Positions 6,206-8,487 of a stretch of 8,487 nt of DNA are shown here, piece by piece. Made by a program: the position numbers and the translations under genes. The notes beneath the pieces are model-generated. The model saw only the letters and a list, made by a program, of their open reading frames with translations, did no database searches and had not been told where the DNA came from. How positions within the stretch are numbered: the first letter of the stretch is position 1; each line of letters starts with the position of its first letter. Location: the NCBI GenBank assembly GCA_023128455.1, contig JAGMDW010000212.1:1-8487 (forward strand), in the 5' to 3' direction. Source of the stretch: Desulfurellaceae bacterium. Its GTDB lineage: Bacteria; Campylobacterota_A; Desulfurellia; JAGGSF01.

Positions 6206-7183
6206 TTAACCCGAACCATAACTGTGGAGGCCGGGGAGAATAAAATTTACACCGATATAGGTGACAATAACAGCAACAAATCCTACAATGGACATAACAG
6301 CCAATGTGTAATTGCTTTTTCCCCTAATTTTAAAATGTAGGAAAATTATATAGATGAACCAGGTGATGAGGGACCATGTTTCTTTAGGATCCCAACTCCA
6401 ATAAGCGCCCCAGGCGTATTTTGCCCAAATGGAGCCGGTAATGATACCTATGGATAAAAATGGAAAGCCGATGTATATACTGCCAAGTGTGAAGTCTTTG
6501 AGTGTTTTCTCCTGCGGAATGAGTTGCCGCAGCTTGTTTTTGTTGAAATAAACCAGTAAAAAGATTGCTACAGAGAAGATAGCAAATGATATTATGAAAG
6601 TACTTGATTTAGTGTGCCAGACCTTCATGAGGAGAAAACCAAGCATCAATCCTACACATACTGAAAAAGAAATATTTCCAATGAAAAAGGAACTTTTTTT
6701 CTCATTTGATTTTATTAAAAACATTGTTCCGCCAATAAAAGCTAAGAAAAAGGCGGCATAACTCAGGAAAGAAGTTAGGGCATGAATGGCCAGCCAATTA
6801 CTCTTTAGGGCAGGAATGAGCGGTTCTATTTCTTTGTTGAAGGGAGAAATAGAGAGATAAGACAAAATACCCAGGATTACCAGGGATATAATGAGCATGG
6901 CTAAAGAGGGAATCTTTTTGATGAGTATGCAGGCAACAAGGGCTATAGATAGCGTGAAGAAAACAAATGATTCGAATGCATTGGTTAAAGGAATGTGTCC
7001 AAATCCCAGACGATAGCTTTCTATCCAGCGCCAGATAAAGTAGATGAGTTCTACTGTTGTAGCTATGATAAACAGAATGCGGGAAATATTGTCAGTATAC
7101 CTTTTTTTTGTGGCTAAAGAAATGACAAACATCCATACCGTAAACAAATAAATAAAAGTGGATATACTTAATAGTTTATCCAT
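6206..7183 (-). CDS. ccsB: System II cytochrome c biogenesis protein CcsB/ResC (WWD haem handling protein)
   Basis: 325 residues with about eight membrane helices. The WWD signature is complete: SIWAKYAWGAYWSWDPKETW (251-270). Conserved histidines of the family are at H134 (WLAIHALTSFLSY), H283 (FLHFKIRG) and H320 in the terminal GLHSYGSG. With ResB/CcsA it brings haem to the outer face of the cytoplasmic membrane and attaches it to apocytochromes c. The early motif IPLTNAFESFVFF (64-76) is also typical. No ResB/CcsA gene is beside it: lysC diverges upstream and pncA follows downstream. The ATG has no ribosome binding site, and a candidate -10 element ends only 9 bases before it, so the message may be leaderless or nearly so. 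First gene of the ccsB-pncA-pncB-tatD transcript. Confidence 0.92.
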   Translation of the reverse strand: MDKLLSISTFIYLFTVWMFVISLATKKRYTDNISRILFIIATTVELIYFIWRWIESYRLGFGHIPLTNAFESFVFFTLSIALVACILIKKIPSLAMLIISLVILGILSYLSISPFNKEIEPLIPALKSNWLAIHALTSFLSYAAFFLAFIGGTMFLIKSNEKKSSFFIGNISFSVCVGLMLGFLLMKVWHTKSSTFIISFAIFSVAIFLLVYFNKNKLRQLIPQEKTLKDFTLGSIYIGFPFLSIGIITGSIWAKYAWGAYWSWDPKETWSLITWFIYIIFLHFKIRGKSNYTLAVMSIVGFVAVIVTYIGVNFILPGLHSYGSG

Positions 7184-7192
7184 AGAAGTTGC

Positions 7193-7220
7193 ATTTTATA
7201 TATTTTTTTAAAAAAGTAAA
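7193..7220 (-). promoter_or_regulatory. candidate promoter for the ccsB operon, giving a very short leader
   Basis: On the minus strand TTTACT (7215-7220) and TAAAAT (7193-7198) are 16 bases apart. A start about 7 bases after the -10 would fall at roughly 7186, only 2-3 bases before the ccsB ATG (7181-7183), which fits the missing ribosome binding site. The -35 overlaps the inverted repeat at 7214-7229. Low certainty in so AT-rich a spacer. Confidence 0.3.
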
Positions 7221-7229
7221 TGCTTACTT
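7214..7229. repeat. inverted repeat AAGTAA-N4-TTACTT in the ccsB/lysC spacer
   Basis: Perfect 6-base arms (7214-7219 and 7224-7229) separated by ATGC. A third copy of the half-site, AAGTA, lies at 7238-7242 and can pair with TACTT at 7225-7229, so two alternative pairings exist. It overlaps the candidate -35 elements of both divergent genes, as an operator would. There is no T-run, so it does not look like a terminator. Confidence 0.35.
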
Positions 7230-7256
7230 GATTTTTTAAGTATATTTTTATATTTT
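7228..7256 (+). promoter_or_regulatory. lysC: candidate promoter for lysC
   Basis: TTGATT (7228-7233) and TATTTT (7251-7256) are 17 bases apart, ending about 25 bases before the lysC ATG; TATATT at 7249-7254 is an alternative -10 with shorter spacing. No lysine riboswitch fits in the short leader. Confidence 0.35.
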
Positions 7257-7281
7257 AATTAAACCTTTTTATGGAGGAATG

Positions 7282-8487
7282 ATGGCTTTAGTTGTGCAGA
7301 AATATGGAGGGACATCAGTAGCTAATATAGAACGGGTAAGAAATGTATCCAATCATATAAAAGAAAGCAAGGGAAAGGGAAATGATGTAGTGGTGGTTAT
7401 CTCTGCTATAGCTGGAGAAACGGATAGGTTAATTGATCTGGCTCACAGCTTGTCTTTACATCCAGCAGAGAGAGAAATGGATTTGCTTCTTTCCAGTGGA
7501 GAAAGAATCTCCAGTGCCTTGATGGCCATCAGATTAAATGAGATAGGATGTAAAGCAATAGCTTTAACAGGCAGACAGAGTGGCATTCTCACCGACAACA
7601 TTCACCTAAAGGCGAGAATAATGCATATAGATAAAGATAAAGTTATGCATTATTTGAAGGACGGATATGTAGTGGTAATAGCCGGTTTTCAAGGTATCAA
7701 CGAGAAAGGCGAGGTAACTACATTGGGGAGAGGTGGTTCTGATACATCGGCAGTAGCTGTAGCGGCATGTATAGGTGCGAATATGTGTGAGATATATACA
7801 GATGTGGACGGAATTTTCACAGCAGATCCAAGAATTGTTAATAATGCACAAAAAATAGATAGAATCAATTATGATGAGATAATGGAATTGTCAAGTTTGG
7901 GGGCCAAGGTTTTGCAAATAAGATCGGTAGAATTGGGGAAAAAATATAAGGTTCCAATAAAGGTTTTATCCAGTTTTACATATGAGCCGGGAACATTAAT
8001 AAATGATGGAGGAAAAATGGAAGAAGTTGTTGTCTCTGGAGTTGCAAGTGATAAGAATCAGGCTCGCTTAACAATAACCAGAGTACCGGACAGGCAAGGT
8101 ATAGCGGCTCAAGTTTTTGAAACAATAGCGTCTAAAAATATTGTAGTGGATATGATTGTACAGAATGTAAGCGAAGAGGGTTTTACAGATATATCATTTA
8201 CAGTGCCAAAGGATGATGCGGACGATGCGTTGGATGTGGTAAGTAGAATTTCAAGGAAAATCGGAGGAGGAAAGGTTACATTAAACAAAGATGTGAGTAA
8301 AGTTTCTATAGTTGGTGTAGGGATGAGAAGTCACTGGGGTATAGCAGCCCAGATGTTTCGTACACTGGCTAAAGAAGGCATAAATATAAGGATGATCAGC
8401 ACATCTGAGATTAAGATTTCCTGTGTTATTGATGAGAAGTATACAGAATTAGCGGTGAGGGCATTGCATAGAGATTTTAATTTGAGT
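7282..8487 (+). CDS. lysC: aspartate kinase (runs off right edge, nearly complete)
   Basis: 402 residues are present with no stop; the family is usually about 400-415, so only a few residues are missing. Phosphorylates aspartate, the first step towards lysine, threonine, methionine and diaminopimelate. The kinase domain (1-about 245) shows KYGGTSVAN (7-15), SSGERISSALMA (71-82), TLGRGGSDTSAVA (147-159) and YTDVDGIFTADPR (172-184). Two ACT domains follow (about 263-335 and 340-402), with the related segments GIAAQVFETIA and GIAAQMFRTLA marking their duplication; they should bind the end-product inhibitor, lysine and/or threonine. Start set by GGAGG (7273-7277), 4 bases before ATG. The lysC-like alpha form (single kinase, no homoserine dehydrogenase fused so far) fits the length. 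Divergent from ccsB. An internal start is listed separately. Confidence 0.95.
   Translation, partial: MALVVQKYGGTSVANIERVRNVSNHIKESKGKGNDVVVVISAIAGETDRLIDLAHSLSLHPAEREMDLLLSSGERISSALMAIRLNEIGCKAIALTGRQSGILTDNIHLKARIMHIDKDKVMHYLKDGYVVVIAGFQGINEKGEVTTLGRGGSDTSAVAVAACIGANMCEIYTDVDGIFTADPRIVNNAQKIDRINYDEIMELSSLGAKVLQIRSVELGKKYKVPIKVLSSFTYEPGTLINDGGKMEEVVVSGVASDKNQARLTITRVPDRQGIAAQVFETIASKNIVVDMIVQNVSEEGFTDISFTVPKDDADDALDVVSRISRKIGGGKVTLNKDVSKVSIVGVGMRSHWGIAAQMFRTLAKEGINIRMISTSEIKISCVIDEKYTELAVRALHRDFNLS
8008..8019 (+). promoter_or_regulatory. lysC: internal ribosome binding site and ATG in lysC (possible beta-subunit start)
   Basis: GGAGGA (8008-8013) precedes an in-frame ATG (8017-8019, Met246) with the same 4-base gap between GGAGG and ATG as the main lysC start. 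Met246 lies exactly at the junction between the kinase domain and the ACT regulatory region. Initiation here would yield a regulatory polypeptide of roughly 160 residues, matching the beta subunit known for Bacillus subtilis aspartokinase II, which arises from an in-frame internal start. Part of the signal is forced by the Gly-Gly codons (GGA GGA), so it could be coincidence. Confidence 0.45.

Noticed and set aside
5653..6243. Plus-strand frames of 69-79 codons
   Set aside because: Antisense to pncA and the pncA/ccsB junction; low-complexity Phe/Tyr-rich translations typical of shadow frames.
7184..7281. Lysine riboswitch in front of lysC
   Set aside because: The spacer is only 98 bases and lacks the GC-rich helices of that riboswitch.
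7606..7851. Minus-strand 81-codon frame
   Set aside because: Antisense to the aspartate kinase domain.

Overview
This is an AT-rich bacterial window that reads as ordinary chromosome: nine convincing protein genes (two cut by the window edges), no RNA gene, mobile element, CRISPR array or long repeat. The gene set suggests a Gram-negative-type, probably anaerobic bacterium outside the best-studied lineages. It has a System II (CcsB-type) cytochrome c maturation protein, a DUF4124-like segment fused to a lytic transglycosylase, a zinc-knuckle nicotinate phosphoribosyltransferase of the type known from Thermoplasma, an SSS symporter with a small accessory protein, and a good sigma-54 promoter match. 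A deltaproteobacterium-like or Nitrospirota-like host fits best, but this is inference from gene style.

Left part (1-3027, all minus strand). A three-gene transport unit reads leftward from about 3060: a 40-residue one-helix symporter accessory protein, a 520-residue sodium:solute symporter, and a compact 159-residue VIT1/CCC1-like membrane protein. After a gap of about 200 bases holding a near-consensus sigma-54 site comes the N-terminal part of a membrane PAS sensor protein that runs off the left edge. Its reading frame has no ATG or GTG near its start. A strong ribosome binding site instead points to an ATT codon, with a 12-codon in-frame mini-ORF just upstream.

Middle (3028-7183). A plus-strand secreted lytic transglycosylase diverges from the symporter unit and converges, with a 5-base gap, on a minus-strand operon read as ccsB, pncA, pncB, tatD. 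PncA (nicotinamide to nicotinate) and PncB (nicotinate to NaMN) form the Preiss-Handler entry into NAD. They have strong ribosome binding sites and tight spacing, and pncB overlaps tatD by 4 bases. CcsB at the head of this operon has no adjacent ResB/CcsA partner.

Right edge (7184-8487). A 98-base AT-rich intergenic region with a small inverted repeat separates ccsB from the divergent aspartate kinase gene lysC, which lacks only its last few codons. lysC carries a second GGAGG-ATG signal exactly at the start of its regulatory ACT region, as expected for an internally initiated beta subunit.

I see no clearly new system. The points most worth following are the non-canonical start and sigma-54 control of the sensor, the symporter/small protein/VIT-like trio, and the internal start in lysC.
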